Positions 1 to 10,158 of a stretch of 64,000 nt of DNA are shown here, in pieces; the first letter of the stretch is position 1, and each line of letters starts with the position of its first letter. The DNA lies in contig NZ_JAPSLH010000011.1 in assembly GCF_031180965.1 (NCBI RefSeq), forward strand, positions 1 through 64,000. Reading direction: 5' to 3'. A model generated the notes under the pieces. It did not search any database. It was not told the origin of the DNA and saw only the letters and a program-made list of their open reading frames with translations. A program made the translations under genes and the position numbers. The stretch is from Chelativorans sp. (GTDB lineage Bacteria > Pseudomonadota > Alphaproteobacteria > Rhizobiales > Rhizobiaceae).

Positions 1-8
1 GCAAGAAT

Positions 9-647
9 GTGATGCCGCGCGTGGCAGCCCTCCTCGACGTGATGCAGGTCTCCGACGTCATCGAAGTGATCGACGCGAAGACGTTCAAGCGGCCGAGCTA
101 TGCCGGCAATGCCATCCAGACGGTGGAGTCGGCCGACGCAAAGCGCGTCATCACGGTGCGCACCTCCTCGTTCCAGGCGGCAGGCGAAGGCGGGCAGGCT
201 CTGGTCGAGACGGTGGCTGCCGCAGAAGATCGCGGACTGTCCACCTTCATCGAGAACAAGATCGCCGCCAGCGAGCGGCCGGAGCTCACCTCGGCCCGGA
301 TCATCATCTCCGGCGGGCGGGCGCTGGGCTCGGCGGAAAAGTTCCAGGAGGTGATCCTGCCGCTGGCCGACAAGCTGGGGGCCGCGGTCGGCGCCAGCCG
401 CGCGGCGGTCGACGCCGGATACGCGCCGAACGACTGGCAGGTGGGGCAGACGGGCAAGGTTGTGGCGCCCGACCTCTACATAGCCGTCGGCATCTCCGGC
501 GCCATCCAGCATCTTGCCGGCATGAAGGACTCCAAGGTCATCGTCGCCATCAACAAGGACGAGGAGGCGCCGATCTTCCAAGTCGCCGACTATGGGCTTG
601 TCGGCGACCTCTTCCAGATCCTGCCGGAGTTCGAAAAGGCGCTTTGA
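9..647 (+). CDS. etfA: electron transfer flavoprotein alpha subunit, C-terminal part (5' end outside window)
   Basis: FAD-domain signature '[12 protein letters not shown]...[84 protein letters not shown]'. Confidence 0.95.
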   Translation: MMPRVAALLDVMQVSDVIEVIDAKTFKRPSYAGNAIQTVESADAKRVITVRTSSFQAAGEGGQALVETVAAAEDRGLSTFIENKIAASERPELTSARIIISGGRALGSAEKFQEVILPLADKLGAAVGASRAAVDAGYAPNDWQVGQTGKVVAPDLYIAVGISGAIQHLAGMKDSKVIVAINKDEEAPIFQVADYGLVGDLFQILPEFEKAL

Positions 648-934
648 TCCGCCCCGCCGCTGCTGACGCTCTATGACTCCGTATGACTTGTTGCTGGGCA
701 CCCCCGTTCGCGGTCGAAAGACCCGCCGCGCCCGCATGGCCCGCATTGCGCGCCCGATGTCGAATGGTTCCTCGTTCAGTTCGACGAATTCGGCTTCCTC
801 GAGCATCGAGACTAATGGCTATTTTTTGATGGCTCCACACGTCTAGCACGTCTCGGTATACGCCGAAGGCCACATCAGTACGTATCTTTGTGGCCGCCAG
901 GATCACGCTCGTTGCAGGTCAACGAGTGATTAGG

Positions 935-1144
935 GGGAAAATTCGCATAAGCGTCGTAGAAATACCACCACCAGAAGAAGGCCGGCGGTGGATAGAACGG
1001 TATCCAGCGATCTCGAACCACGGCGTTCCAAGCTGAGCCTGGAAACCTAGGCGCCACGCAGTCCACTGCGTCGCCACTCCATGTCGTCGCCAAAACAATG
1101 AAGAGCACAACGGCGAGCTGACCCCACAGTATGCGGACATTCAT
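935..1144 (-). pseudogene. traG (VirD4-type coupling protein) N-terminal relic, spread over frames
   Basis: Minus-strand pieces 'MNVRILWGQLAVVLFIVLATTW' + 'ATQWTAWRLGFQAQLGTPWFEIAG' + 'YPPPAFFWWWYFYDAYA' lie in order but in different frames; resembles the TraG N-terminus. Confidence 0.7.
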
Positions 1145-1763
1145 TTCCTCGCGCGTGAGTGAACGCGCATCGAAAGCCGCCGTGGCGAATGCGACAAGCG
1201 AAACCGTCTCCACCCAAGGTTCGATTGCGCTACGACTGGCAATTACGTGCGCGGGGCGAGCCGGAACGTAACCATGCGCAACCACTCCAACAAAGGAGGA
1301 CAGTTGCTCATTATGTTCGCTTGAGGCGCAAATTCAGCCGCTGCAGCTGCAGTGTTGGACTCACTTCCGTGCAACCAGTTAAGCCGACTCGCTGTTCCGC
1401 GCCCAGGGCGGCAGCCCTGCGCGCCCCGTCCCCGACTTTTGATAAACGGATCAAAGGAAACGGCCATCCTGTTCAAGGTGGCCCGCGCATAGGGCTACAG
1501 CCATCGGATCGCGAGGAACTCATCCGGGAGATCGCTCTGCAGGTCTGAATTCCGTCGATGGATTCCACGCCGATGCCAGGGTCACCACGTGGATTCCAAC
1601 TTTTTTCGCTCGGGCATAAGAGATCTGCTCTCAACGATCAGGGGTAAGCTTCTGACCTGGTGCGCTTTGGCCGTGCACAGCGGTGACTTGGAGTCCCGCA
1701 ACCTCCCGATCTTCCGCCCGGCTGTAGCGGCCGCGTCGTCTTGATCGTGCTGGCCGAAGGTGC

Positions 1764-2345
1764 TCACGTCTCAAAGCCTAAGTCTCCCGATGCAGAGTGC
1801 GCGTGACTCACCCGGTTGAGCTTCCTGATGCATCCAGAGCGAAACTGCCCACTCCAACGGGAGCCCGCCCATCCCCTGCTTCGATGTTTGCTGCGACTCC
1901 CTCGGTCGAGAACCCCACCATACAGTTCGATAAGGCCGTATCCTGAGTGGGCCAGCTCCGCGGCGACGCGCGCACCGGTCGCCTCGTCAGGGACGGGAAC
2001 GAAGGTAGTCTCCTGCGGCGGGGAGACCTTCACGAAGCGGTCCCGACCCGGATCAGCGTCGCGCTTTAGGATCACGAGGGCCTCGCGTGGCGGCTTCCCC
2101 TCGCTGAACGCAGAGTTATAGACGGCGGCCGGCTGGAGGGATTCAATGCCGAATGTGACCGAACTCACGCGCAGCTTCGGCCCGACAGCAGCGGCCACCT
2201 TTGGCCGCCAGACAGGTGAAATTCCTCCGCAGAGCTCTATGAGGCGGATTCCCAAGTCCGCGAGTTCCCGCGCCACCTCCGAAGCCTGCGCAGCATCACC
2301 TGCCGCGACGATGATGACCCTTCCATCGGCCCCCTCCAGCGTGAA
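1764..2345 (-). CDS. DUF6506-like protein (two similar halves), possibly partial
   Basis: Minus frame '...GRVIIVAAGDAAQASEVARELADLGIRLIELCGGISPVWRPKVAAAVG...' and a second copy '...RVAAELAHSGYGLIELYGGV'. Confidence 0.4.
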   Translation of the reverse strand, partial: FTLEGADGRVIIVAAGDAAQASEVARELADLGIRLIELCGGISPVWRPKVAAAVGPKLRVSSVTFGIESLQPAAVYNSAFSEGKPPREALVILKRDADPGRDRFVKVSPPQETTFVPVPDEATGARVAAELAHSGYGLIELYGGVLDRGSRSKHRSRGWAGSRWSGQFRSGCIRKLNRVSHAHSASGDLGFET

Positions 2346-2561
2346 CCGATCGGCCGCTCCGCGGGCTCGGCGTGGAGCCCGTTGCAGCGCCCTTCGATCT
2401 GGGGTCGGCCACGGCGGCGGAGTCTGATCCTCTTTGCCGAAGCGGCGTGCCGACGAGCATTGCCCTGACTGCAGCGGAACCGTTCAGGACCGAATATCGG
2501 ATCACCTGCAGGGCGGCCTGAGATCACAGACGCGCAAGCGAAGATGAGGAAACGGCGTTGA

Positions 2562-3154
2562 CCTATCGCGAAGAAAACTTCCTGCAATCGCAAATTCGGA
2601 GCATCGTCGACTTCTAGTATCCCGTGTGCATCGACCACGAACGCGGCGGCTTCATCAACCAGCTCCTGGACGACGCAGGAGCCTTGATCTGGGAGCACTA
2701 CCACAGTGATTGGACCCCGGGCTCGGAATACAACAAGGAGGATCCGAGGCATCTGTTCAAGCCCTACGACTATCTTACCGGCCACTTCGTCGAATGGGCC
2801 AAGCTGCTCTTGATCCTCCGTCGCTATCGGCCCGAAGACTGGCATGTCGAGTCGGCGGAGCGGCTGTTCAATACGGCAATGGAGAGGGCCTGGGATGGAG
2901 AAGGCCAGGGTGTGCACTACAGCTTTGCTCCCGACGGCGGCATCCTGGATACGGACCGCTACTATTGGGTCCTATCCGAAATGATCGCCGCCGCCGCCCT
3001 GCTCGCGCTGTAGACGGGGGGGCGGCAATACTGGGATTGGTACGAGCGCGGCTGGGAATATGCCGACCGGCATTTCATCGACCACGAACATGGCGGCTGG
3101 TTTCGCGTTCTCGACCGTTTCGGGCGGAAGTATAGCAATGAGAAGAGTCCTTGA
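2562..3154 (+). pseudogene. N-acylglucosamine 2-epimerase (AGE) family relic with two in-frame TAG codons and an internal deletion
   Basis: Frame: TYREENFLQSQIRSIVDF*YPVCIDHERGGFINQLLDDAGALIWEHYHSDW...DTDRYYWVLSEMIAAAALLAL*TGGRQYWDWYERGWEYADRHFIDHEHGGWFRVLDRFGRKYSNEKSP*. Confidence 0.8.
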
Positions 3155-3190
3155 GATGAACTCCGCTGCCGAGACGAATAGACGCCTACA

Positions 3191-3432
3191 ATGCCGTTCT
3201 ATCGCTTTAACCTGAAGCCCGACAAAACCTTCCTCACTGCATAGACGAAGAGGTGCTTTTGCCGAACCAAGAGGCCGCGCTGAAGGAGGCCACCAGAACC
3301 TGCGGCGCGATGATCCGCGACATGGACGGCTTACCTCTTGGCTGCGAATGGCAAATGGAAGTCGCCGACGAGGAGGGACCGATCTTCGCCATCACCGTTG
3401 GTGCAAAGCAGATGCGCTGGGCATCGCGCTGA
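3191..3432 (+). pseudogene. DUF6894-family protein, frameshifted
   Basis: 'MPFYRFNLKPDKTFLTA*' then, after a frame change, 'IDEEVLLPNQEAALKEATRTCGAMIRDMDGLPLGCEWQMEVADEEGPIFAITV'. Confidence 0.6.
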
Positions 3433-3448
3433 AATGTCATTTGATTGC

Positions 3449-3481
3449 GCCCCCGCTGGCTCCTGCCGGCGGGGCTTTTTT
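3449..3481 (+). terminator. Rho-independent terminator-like hairpin
   Basis: CCCCGCTGG-CTCCTG-CCGGCGGGG-C-TTTTTT: ~9 bp stem with one G:U, followed by a T-run. Confidence 0.65.
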
Positions 3482-3779
3482 GTTCGCGATCAGTGCTTCG
3501 TCAGGGTGTCGCGATAGGCTTGATCTTGCTCCTCATAAGCCTCGTCGACCACTGCGGGCTCGGTGATCCCGCTGCCGTGGGCAAGGAAAGTCTCCAGCCA
3601 GATCAGGGTTCCTTCATCATCGAGAGTATCGCCCAGCTGGATTCGATGGCCTGCAGTTCGATCGAGGGCCCATACTGCTCCATCGTCCAGTCCAGCAGAG
3701 AGCAGATCTTCGCTTTGATGTCTTCCTCGGGCATGCGAGTCCTCACTTCTTCCGTTTTGACGGACGCTTAGGCGTGGAC

Positions 3780-4640
3780 TGCATTGTGCGTCATCTTCTC
3801 AGGCAGCGGCCCCATGAGGTGAACGCCCTTGCCGCCGGTCAGCTTGGCCAGGTCGCGATCCCTTCCTGCTTCAGGTGATCGCGCAGGTTAAGCGCCGTCT
3901 CGACCACAAACTCCCACGGGATGCCCTCACCGGGATCCAGGTCGAAGATCAGCGTGTCGGCGTGCTCTATGTCGTCAACCGTCGCCGCTCAGGGGTGCAC
4001 CTCGACGACGCCGATTTCGACCAGGCCGAGGAGGCCGGCAAGATCGTCCACCCATAGCCGAACTCCTTCGCCGCCCTCGCGCTTCTGGATGCGCAACTGG
4101 TGCACCTCCGGCGGGATCGGGGGGAGCGGTCAATGGCCGGCCGCCGAGGGAATCCCAGTGCGCGATCGGCTACCCGCGTCCAGTAGCCGACGAGTTCCTC
4201 CTTTGATGGCACGACCGCGTCCCGCAGCAGCTGTAGAATGTTCTCCTTCGGCACGTCGCCGCTGGTTCTCGCGACCTTCGGTGTTTTCCGCGCGGGCGCC
4301 TGACTCTCCTCTACCAAACCCTTGAAGGCCGCCTCGCGGAGCAACCCGTTATCCGTCTCAGCACCATAGGCGATCTCCGCCTCAGCGGGCTCTTGCGGGT
4401 GATATGAGGATCGAGCCGCTCCCTTATCTCCCGCGCTGCGGCCATGGTGTAGCCCGTTGCAGCCTTGCCGGCATAGACCAGGCGATCTTCCTCCCATCGG
4501 CCGAGATAGAGCGAGGCAATCCGGCGCGTCCGGGCCCCAAGCTTCTCCACGAACGCGATGCATTTCTGGCATGTAGTTCCAGCGGTCGTAATTCTTCGAG
4601 CTGACGTCCTGGAGCACGTGGTTCTGAAGGCTATCAAACG
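3780..4640 (-). pseudogene. LigD (NHEJ DNA ligase/polymerase) relic with several frameshifts and a stop
   Basis: Ligase part 'ASLYLGRWEEDRLVYAGKAATGYTMAAAREIRERLD', then 'KENILQLLRDAVVPSKEELVGYWTRVADRALGF', then polymerase part 'PPEVHQLRIQKREGGEGVRLWVDDLAGLLGLVEIGVVEVHP*AATVDDIEHADTLIFDLDPGEGIPWEFVVETALNLRDHLK'. Confidence 0.85.
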
Positions 4641-4884
4641 AGTGGATCGGCGGCGGTGCGGTACCCGGCTCGGTAAGGCTGGGGCAGGGGACTGGGATAT
4701 GGGATCGACAGATGGTGTCCTTTAAGGACCTCAACTCCTGCCGCTTTGCGCCCCATTTCAGTCGGACAGGAAAGCTGGTCGACACTCCTGAAGCGGACAT
4801 TCTACAGTGGTCATAGCAGTCTGTACCCGCCTGCTCGGCGACGTTCTATACCAGCGGGCCTGAGGGTTCTGTGAGCCGCCATGC

Positions 4885-5499
4885 TCACAGCCGTGGCCAC
4901 TCACCTTTCTCCAGCCAGTGGTCGAGCATCCAGAGGCGGTCACAGCCCCACAGCGGCTCGCCATCTGCAATGAAGAAGGGCACTCCGAAGACGTTGCGCG
5001 AGATCGCATACTGAACCGCGTCGTGTAGCCGCTGCTTCAACTCGCGTGATCCGAGCGCTTCCTCCATGCCCGTCGTTACGATGCCAAGTCGCTGCGCTTC
5101 TTTGATCACTGTCTCTGGTGGCGTGATGTCGAGCGCATCCGTCCACAGCCTGGCCGAGAGATGCCGGATCAATTGTGACGCGGCCTCGGGATCGCGATCC
5201 TTGAGCCAGAGAAAAGCGCGGCAGGCAGCAAGGGAGTTGATGCCGGAAAGCCCGTGCCGGTTCAGCGGCACACCGAACATCGATGCCAAGCGCTGGACGT
5301 CGTGCCAGAAATAGACCGATTTCAGCGGCGTCTCCGGCACAGGCTTAAGTCCCATGACCTTGAGGGTAGTGATCCCGATCAAGGTTGGGCGCCAATCAAT
5401 GGCACGCCCGTGGTGCGCAGCGATTTCGTCTATCCTGGTCGTCGCCAGGTAGGAGAAGGGCGAGATCGGGTCGAAGAAGAACTCGATCGGCGGCTTCAC
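4885..5499 (-). CDS. 2-hydroxychromene-2-carboxylate isomerase family (DsbA-like fold)
   Basis: 'IEFFFDPISPFSYLATTRI...NVFGVPFFIADGEPLWGCDRLWMLDHWL'. Confidence 0.9.
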   Translation of the reverse strand: MKPPIEFFFDPISPFSYLATTRIDEIAAHHGRAIDWRPTLIGITTLKVMGLKPVPETPLKSVYFWHDVQRLASMFGVPLNRHGLSGINSLAACRAFLWLKDRDPEAASQLIRHLSARLWTDALDITPPETVIKEAQRLGIVTTGMEEALGSRELKQRLHDAVQYAISRNVFGVPFFIADGEPLWGCDRLWMLDHWLEKGEWPRL

Positions 5500-7106
5500 G
5501 ATGCACTCACCGGCTTGTCCAAGGCTTCAGTAGCCAGCACCCGCAACTTGGCCTTCGAAACCTTGCCGAAGCCGACACGCGGCAGTTGGTCAATGAAGAT
5601 GATACGGCGCGGAACCTTGAAGCGCGCAAGTGTCAGCTTACAGGCCTCCTCTATCTCGGCGCGAAGCTGCCCTTCCGACCCGTCCTTGGAATGCCTGACC
5701 ACGAAGGCCACCGGTACTTCGCTGCGCAGCGGGTCGGGCCCGGCGACCACCGCCACTTCTGCCACGCCGGGTACTGCCTGGATCACCGCTTCGATCTCGC
5801 TTGCCGCCACGCCCTCGCCCCCTACCTTGATGACATCCTTGATGCGATCAACGAAGGTGATCGTACCATCTTCGTTAAGACGCACGCGGTCGCCGCTGCG
5901 GAAGAAGCCGTCTTCCTCGAAAGCGTTGCGGGTTGCGTCCGCGTCGCCAAAATATTCAAGGAAGATCGATCTTCCACGGATCCCGCGCACGAGTAGTTCG
6001 CCGTTTTCTCCGGCCAAGGCGCCTCTGCCTCTCTCATCGACGATGCGCACTTCGTAGCCCACCGACGGGCGCCCGACCGCGTTGGCGGCGAGCGGCCCGA
6101 GGCGAGGATCGCCGATGATCGGCTGCGAGATCATCTCGGTCATGCCCCAGGCCGATGAGAATTGTTCGATCCCGAAATGCGCCTGCTCGCGCGGCATCTG
6201 CCGATTGGTGATCCATTGACGGAAATGGTGCGCGGGAGGCCGCTCCTGCTGCATCAGCGCCGCCATGGTGAACGGCACGTGCGGTGAGACGGTGGAGCGA
6301 TGTGCAACCGCTGTCGGCCAGAACCTTGTCGCGGAGAAGCGTGGCTGCAGGACCACGGTGCCGCCGGACCAGATAGCTGGCAGGAACGCCCAAGAGAAGC
6401 CGACGACGTGGAACAGCGGCAAGAAAAGCTGGGTTACGTCCGAGGCCAGGAAGCCCTGCTGTGCGGCGCCGAGACGTGCTGCCCAGAGCATATTCTCATG
6501 GGTCCACAAAACCGCCTTGGCTCGCGCCGTGGTGCCGGTTGTGAACAGGATCAGCGCCGGTAGCGTTAAATCCGGTGCACGCATGGGCATTGGCTCGCCG
6601 CAGAGCGAGGCGAAACGGTCAGACCTTTGCGGGAGTTCGTTTGGTCGCGCCGTATGGCCCGCGCCGCTGTCGGTAGTAGCGATCCAGTCCAATCCCCGGA
6701 CATGCGATGCCACCATCTCCGCCAGCGATGGCTGTGTTATTGCAGCCCTGACGCCGACCGCGTCGGCGAGGACCGCAAGTTCCGGACCCGTCGCCATCGC
6801 GTTCGTTGCCACGCAGATGGCCCCCAGCCAAGCACAGGCAAAGCGGGCGATGAGCGCCTCGGGCGCATTTTCGAGATGAACTAGGATGCGATCGCCCACC
6901 GAAATCCCCCGCGCGGACAGGCCGCCGGCAACGCAGCGGACCTGATGCACGAACTGCGAATAGGTCCAGCTCGCCTCCTCGCCTTCGGCGGGCACCCATA
7001 CCAGCATCGGATGGTTTGGGCGCGCGTCGGCCAGGCGCACGAGCATTGTTGCGACGTCGATGCCTGCAAAAGGCGAGACGTGGCCGCCGCCGTCAGTTGA
7101 ACGCAT
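5496..7106 (-). CDS. AMP-dependent acyl-CoA synthetase/ligase
   Basis: 'LILFTTGTTARAKAVLWTHEN', 'AWGMTEM', 'FFRSGDRVRLNEDGTITFVDRIKDVIKVGGEGVAASEIE', 'PRVGFGKVSKAKLR'; overlaps next CDS by 4 nt. Confidence 0.9.
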   Translation of the reverse strand: MRSTDGGGHVSPFAGIDVATMLVRLADARPNHPMLVWVPAEGEEASWTYSQFVHQVRCVAGGLSARGISVGDRILVHLENAPEALIARFACAWLGAICVATNAMATGPELAVLADAVGVRAAITQPSLAEMVASHVRGLDWIATTDSGAGHTARPNELPQRSDRFASLCGEPMPMRAPDLTLPALILFTTGTTARAKAVLWTHENMLWAARLGAAQQGFLASDVTQLFLPLFHVVGFSWAFLPAIWSGGTVVLQPRFSATRFWPTAVAHRSTVSPHVPFTMAALMQQERPPAHHFRQWITNRQMPREQAHFGIEQFSSAWGMTEMISQPIIGDPRLGPLAANAVGRPSVGYEVRIVDERGRGALAGENGELLVRGIRGRSIFLEYFGDADATRNAFEEDGFFRSGDRVRLNEDGTITFVDRIKDVIKVGGEGVAASEIEAVIQAVPGVAEVAVVAGPDPLRSEVPVAFVVRHSKDGSEGQLRAEIEEACKLTLARFKVPRRIIFIDQLPRVGFGKVSKAKLRVLATEALDKPVSAS

Positions 7107-7124
7107 GTGTGGCTTTGGATCCTC

Positions 7125-8153
7125 TTACTGCGGCTCGATACCGGCAGCCTCCACGTAGCCCTTCCAGTCATCGATCTGTTGGAGGAGCAATGCCTGGCCT
7201 TCCTCGGGCGTGCTGATGAATGGATCGCCGCCATTGTCGTTGAGGAACTTGACCGTCTCCGGCTTTGCCAGGATCGCATTGAAGTGGCCATTGATCTTGT
7301 CCACGACCGGCTTCGGAGTGGCGGACGGAACGATCGCCGCGAACCAGCTGAGCATCACGAGATTCGGCATGCCCGCTTCGCCGAAGGTCGGGTAGTCGGG
7401 CGCGGATTTTAGCCGCTCGGGGGTGCTGACTGCGAGAATGCGCGCAGCACCGGAGCGTGCCTGCGCCAGCGAGAACACCGGGTTCATCATGGCGAAGTCG
7501 ATCTGCCCGCTCTTCATGTCATTCACGATTTCCAGGTCCGTCTGGTAGGCGACCGCCGCTGTTTTCAGGTCCGCGGCATCCGTAAACAGCCGGCCCATGA
7601 CGCGGCCCGTTGTGTTCGAAAAGGCGTAGTTGCCGCCATCGCCCTTAGCCTTCATCGCCTCGACCAGCTCTGCCACCGTCTTGTGCGGACTTGCCGCCGG
7701 GACGATCAGCATGAAGGCTTGCTGGTTGATAGTTGCGGCGATCTGAAGGTCCTTCGCTACGTCAATCGGCGGCTTTTTGAATAAGTGCATGTTGGCGGCG
7801 ATCGAGCTCGCCGCATGAACGTAGATCGTGTGGCCGTCGGGCTTCGAGCGCGCGACATACTCAGCACCGATATTGCCTGCCGCACCGGTCTTGTTTTCGA
7901 CTACGACAGTCGCACCGGTTGCCTCGGCGAGTTCCTTGCCTAGATAGCGCACGAGAACGTCCGAACCGGAACCTGGCGGAAAGCCAGTGATCAGATGAAC
8001 GTCACGGATGGGGAATTGCACGTCCTGTGCGATCGCTGACCATGCGCCAAATGCCAGCGCCGTTGCACCGATTGCGCCCACTAGGCAGCGTCTCGTCAAG
8101 CTCATGATGCTCCTCCATCGCTCAGCGGGTGCGCCTCTCAGGCGCGATTTCAA
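7125..8153 (-). CDS. Bug-family (TctC-type) tripartite tricarboxylate transporter substrate-binding protein
   Basis: 'FPIRDVHLITGFPPGSGSDVLVRYLGKELAEATGATVVVENKTGAAGNIGAEYVARSKPDGHTI'. Confidence 0.9.
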   Translation of the reverse strand: MKSRLRGAPAERWRSIMSLTRRCLVGAIGATALAFGAWSAIAQDVQFPIRDVHLITGFPPGSGSDVLVRYLGKELAEATGATVVVENKTGAAGNIGAEYVARSKPDGHTIYVHAASSIAANMHLFKKPPIDVAKDLQIAATINQQAFMLIVPAASPHKTVAELVEAMKAKGDGGNYAFSNTTGRVMGRLFTDAADLKTAAVAYQTDLEIVNDMKSGQIDFAMMNPVFSLAQARSGAARILAVSTPERLKSAPDYPTFGEAGMPNLVMLSWFAAIVPSATPKPVVDKINGHFNAILAKPETVKFLNDNGGDPFISTPEEGQALLLQQIDDWKGYVEAAGIEPQ

Positions 8154-8282
8154 CCCGCATGCTCCTCCAGCGTATAGCGGTTAGCGGCCGATGGTCGGCT
8201 ACACTACTCGCTCATGCCTTGGCGACCATAAAGGCTGGGCAAACCTTGACTAGGCGCACGCCGAGAACCTAAGGTACCGAAT

Positions 8283-9215
8283 ATGGAACACTCGCAATCG
8301 AGGCCAGGGGCTCGATCGCCGCGCATCGATCTGAATGCGCTGATGCTGTTCTACGAAACGGTCAACGCACGCAGCATCAATAAGGCATCGGCGTTGCTCG
8401 ACATGCCGAAGTCGACAATCAGCAGGCGATTGCGCATGTTGGAGCAGCAATTCAACTCGACGCTGCTGAAGCGCGGCGCGCGCTCGCTTAGCTTGACGGA
8501 AACCGGGCGGGCGCTCTACCAGCGCTGTCTAAGCATAGTAGCGGAACTGGAGAAGGCGAACCTCCAGACTGCCGCCATCCAGGAGGAGATGAGCGGTGTC
8601 CTGCGGATCAGCATGCCATCATTCTTCGTGGGATGGGTGGCCGAGGCGATAGCTGACTTCGCGCGCCAGTATCCCGCGCTCCGGCTGGAGATCGAGGCGC
8701 TCAATCGCCATGTGGACGTCTCCGAAGAGCCATTCGACCTCGCAATTCATTTCGGCAAGCCTGCCGAAACCTTTCATCCGACGCGGTTGCTGGCAGAACT
8801 CCCGCGCAACTTCTATGCAACGCCGGGCTACCTAAAAAAGCACGGGACGCCCACGCGCTACTCAGAACTGGCGCGACATGACATGATCGCCCACCAGTTT
8901 CAGATGCGCGACAAGGTCTTCCCATGGTTCACCAAGCCGGACGGCGACGCGACGCCACTGCCACCGCGCGCTGTGGTCAATAATGCGGTCCTCGTCCGTG
9001 ACCTCATCCTTCGCGACCTCGGCATAGGCCTGATGCCGGATATAATGTGCCTGGAGGACGTGGCCGACGGGCGATTGGTGCGCGTGGCGCTTGATTGGCA
9101 GAGTCCGCCTCTAGCGGCTTCGGCGACGTATCTTGCCCGCCGCTACGCGCCTGCAAAGACGCGCGCGTTCCTCGACCATCTTTCAGCGTTCCTCCGTAAG
9201 CGCGCGTACTGCTAG
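8283..9215 (+). CDS. LysR-family transcriptional regulator, divergent from the operon above
   Basis: 'LMLFYETVNARSINKASALLDMPKSTISRRLRMLEQQFNSTLLKRGARSLSLTETGRALY'. Confidence 0.95.
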   Translation: MEHSQSRPGARSPRIDLNALMLFYETVNARSINKASALLDMPKSTISRRLRMLEQQFNSTLLKRGARSLSLTETGRALYQRCLSIVAELEKANLQTAAIQEEMSGVLRISMPSFFVGWVAEAIADFARQYPALRLEIEALNRHVDVSEEPFDLAIHFGKPAETFHPTRLLAELPRNFYATPGYLKKHGTPTRYSELARHDMIAHQFQMRDKVFPWFTKPDGDATPLPPRAVVNNAVLVRDLILRDLGIGLMPDIMCLEDVADGRLVRVALDWQSPPLAASATYLARRYAPAKTRAFLDHLSAFLRKRAYC

Positions 9216-9232
9216 CCGAAAGAATTTCTCGA

Positions 9233-9619
9233 GTGGGCCGCGTTTCGAACACTGGATTCGATGACGTCAGCTATTTGAACCGGAATGCCTCTGGTAGCGT
9301 CGCTATTGTCGTGGGAGGAACGTGGCGTCCCGACGCCGCGCTACCGGGAGGAGGTATGCAAGTCACACATCCATCCCAAACGTCGCCACATCTGGTCGCC
9401 CTGCGCTATCTCAGGGGTGAAACGCCGCTCCCTGCGGTGGTGGCCAGGGGGCAAGGCGGGATAACGGATCCGATGGCGGCCGAGGCCCGCCGCCTCGGCA
9501 TGCCCATCGTCATGGATCCTCCCCTGCTTGAGCCGCTCTTCGGGAACAAGCGCAACGGCGCCTACATCGCCCAGGATCTCTTATCGCCAGTCGTACGCCA
9601 CCTGTCCGCCTCGGCCTGA
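9233..9619 (+). pseudogene. type III export switch protein (FlhB/SctU family) C-terminal domain relic
   Basis: 'HLVALRYLRGETPLPAVVARGQGGITDPMAAEARRLGMPIVMDPPLLEPLFGNKRNGAYIAQDLLSPVVRHL' matches the post-NPTH part of FlhB/YscU C-domains; no TM domain present. Confidence 0.65.
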
Positions 9620-9769
9620 CATGGTTGGAGATCACCTGCTCTGGACTTATCATGGCTGCCGATACGGTCGCAGGCTATATCCAACGTTCTGAATAGCAGG
9701 AGCCGTAGTTGTTGGATAAGCAAGGGAACTGGTGAACCTCGCGCGTCACCGGCTGCACTCCCCATCGCG

Positions 9770-10158
9770 GCCGCGGATGAACCCGGGAGTGGATTCGGGC
9801 ATCACCAGCCAGTGATGCCGGCTCTGCTCGTAGACCGAGCGAGCCGGTGCGGGGAGCGCCGGATCGCCAATCGTGCCCACTGTCACTCCGATGATGTCGG
9901 GGAACGCGCTGGCCTTGCCGTAAAGCGTGCTTCCGCACGTCGGGCAGAAGCCGGTGATGTAAATGTAGCCGGAGTCCGTCGGGCGCGAACTCGCGCGCTT
10001 CTCCGGACACCGCAACGGCGTCGCGCGGATAATAGGCCATCGTGCCGAAGGGCGAGCCGCTGCGCTTCTGGCAATCGACGCAGTGGCACGCGACCACCGT
10101 CGGCTCGACGCCGTCTGCGATCGTGGCGGTTAGACTTCCGCACTGGCAACTCGCTTGC
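9770..10158 (-). pseudogene. GFA / CENP-V family protein (Cys-rich Zn-binding), frameshifted
   Basis: 'MQASCQCGSLTATIADGVEPTVVACHCVDCQKRSGSPFGTMAYYPRDAVAVSGEAREFAPD' continues in another frame as 'SGYIYITGFCPTCGSTLYGKASAFPDIIGVTVGTIGDPALPAPARSVYEQSRHHWLVMP'. Confidence 0.85.

Noticed and set aside
98-457. Antisense ORF over etfA (119 aa)
   Set aside because: High-GC shadow ORF with no recognisable domain, opposite a clear etfA frame.
2237-2917. 226-aa minus ORF
   Set aside because: Runs antisense to the AGE relic and across the DUF6506-like frame; composition typical of a shadow frame.
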